DNA of 5,429 nt, from the NCBI GenBank assembly GCA_937883885.1, contig CAKZXL010000655.1, positions 1-5,429 of the forward strand, written 5' to 3'. The notes under the pieces were generated by a model. That model had not been told where the DNA came from and did not search any database. It saw only the letters and a program-made list of their open reading frames with translations. The translations under genes were made by a program, and so were the position numbers. Shown here piece after piece: positions 5,314-5,429 of this stretch (position 1 is its first letter; each line of letters opens with the position of its first letter). The stretch is from an uncultured Aquincola sp. GTDB taxonomy: Bacteria; Pseudomonadota; Gammaproteobacteria; Burkholderiales; Burkholderiaceae.

Positions 5314-5429
5314 TCAGCGCTCGTTGCGGTGCGGTGACCACGCCTGGGCCGCAAACTCGATCTCGTCGGTGCGCTGCGGCAGCCGCACCCAGACCCGGAA
5401 GCGGTACGGACCATCCTTGGCCACGCCGA
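5314..5429 (-). CDS. C-terminal 37 residues of an unidentified protein, truncated by the window edge
   Basis: An open frame enters from the right edge (first full codon 5425-5427) and ends at TGA 5314-5316. The visible end includes KDGPYRFRVWVRLPQRTDE and finishes AQAWSPHRNER. Alternating hydrophobic and charged residues suggest beta strands, perhaps a small soluble or periplasmic beta domain. I do not recognise the family. The codon use is strongly GC3-biased like its neighbours, and the stop overlaps the RBS of the following DUF2933-like gene, which supports it as real and co-transcribed. Confidence 0.6.
   Translation of the reverse strand, partial: GVAKDGPYRFRVWVRLPQRTDEIEFAAQAWSPHRNER

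Noticed and set aside
4264..5337. Plus-strand open frame of 357 codons opposite the enoyl reductase
   Set aside because: The minus-strand frame holds a full FabI with catalytic residues and a perfect RBS; the plus-strand frame shows nothing recognisable.

Overview
The window reads as high-GC chromosomal DNA from a member of the Pseudomonadota, probably beta- or gammaproteobacterial. The grounds are base composition, the strong GC bias at third codon positions, and the protein families present; no rRNA or other marker gene is here to fix the taxon. Every gene I can support lies on the minus strand, so transcription runs from high to low coordinates. The long plus-strand open frames are GC-driven shadows.

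In transcription order the layout is: (1) the last 37 codons of an unrecognised gene (5314-5429); (2) a 73-residue two-helix membrane protein resembling DUF2933 (5082-5303); (3) a FabI-type enoyl-ACP reductase (4261-5040); (4) a fusion of acetate kinase to a PduL-type phosphotransacylase (2471-4243); (5) a short ORF keeping only a thiolase C-terminus (2161-2454); (6) a MerR-family regulator (1700-2164) preceded by a MerR-class promoter with a near-perfect 23-bp dyad in a 19-bp spacer; (7) an isoprenylcysteine methyltransferase-like (ICMT/CzcN-like) gene broken by an internal deletion and frame change (1253-1703); (8) a thymidine/AMP phosphorylase-family protein that is short at the N-terminus and lacks the usual catalytic residues (82-1248); (9) the first 23 codons of a further gene (1-69). 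Gaps are short and merR overlaps its downstream neighbour by ATGA, so this looks like one or two operons.

The intact part (FabI-like reductase plus AckA-PduL) fits an acyl-CoA / acyl-phosphate / acid plus ATP module. From memory, FabI-like SDR, phosphotransacylase, acetate kinase, DeoA-like phosphorylase and PRPP synthetase genes cluster in many facultatively anaerobic Pseudomonadota, which fits low-oxygen or stationary-phase energy and nucleotide salvage. The MerR protein, ICMT-like gene and DUF2933-like protein instead recall metal-resistance neighbourhoods, so two functional themes seem interleaved.

The notable points are the covalent AckA-PduL fusion, the well-formed MerR operator/promoter inside the thiolase remnant, and a run of eroded or diverged genes (thiolase, methyltransferase, phosphorylase) downstream of the intact kinase fusion. 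I see no RNA gene, CRISPR array, insertion sequence, attachment site or convincing terminator.
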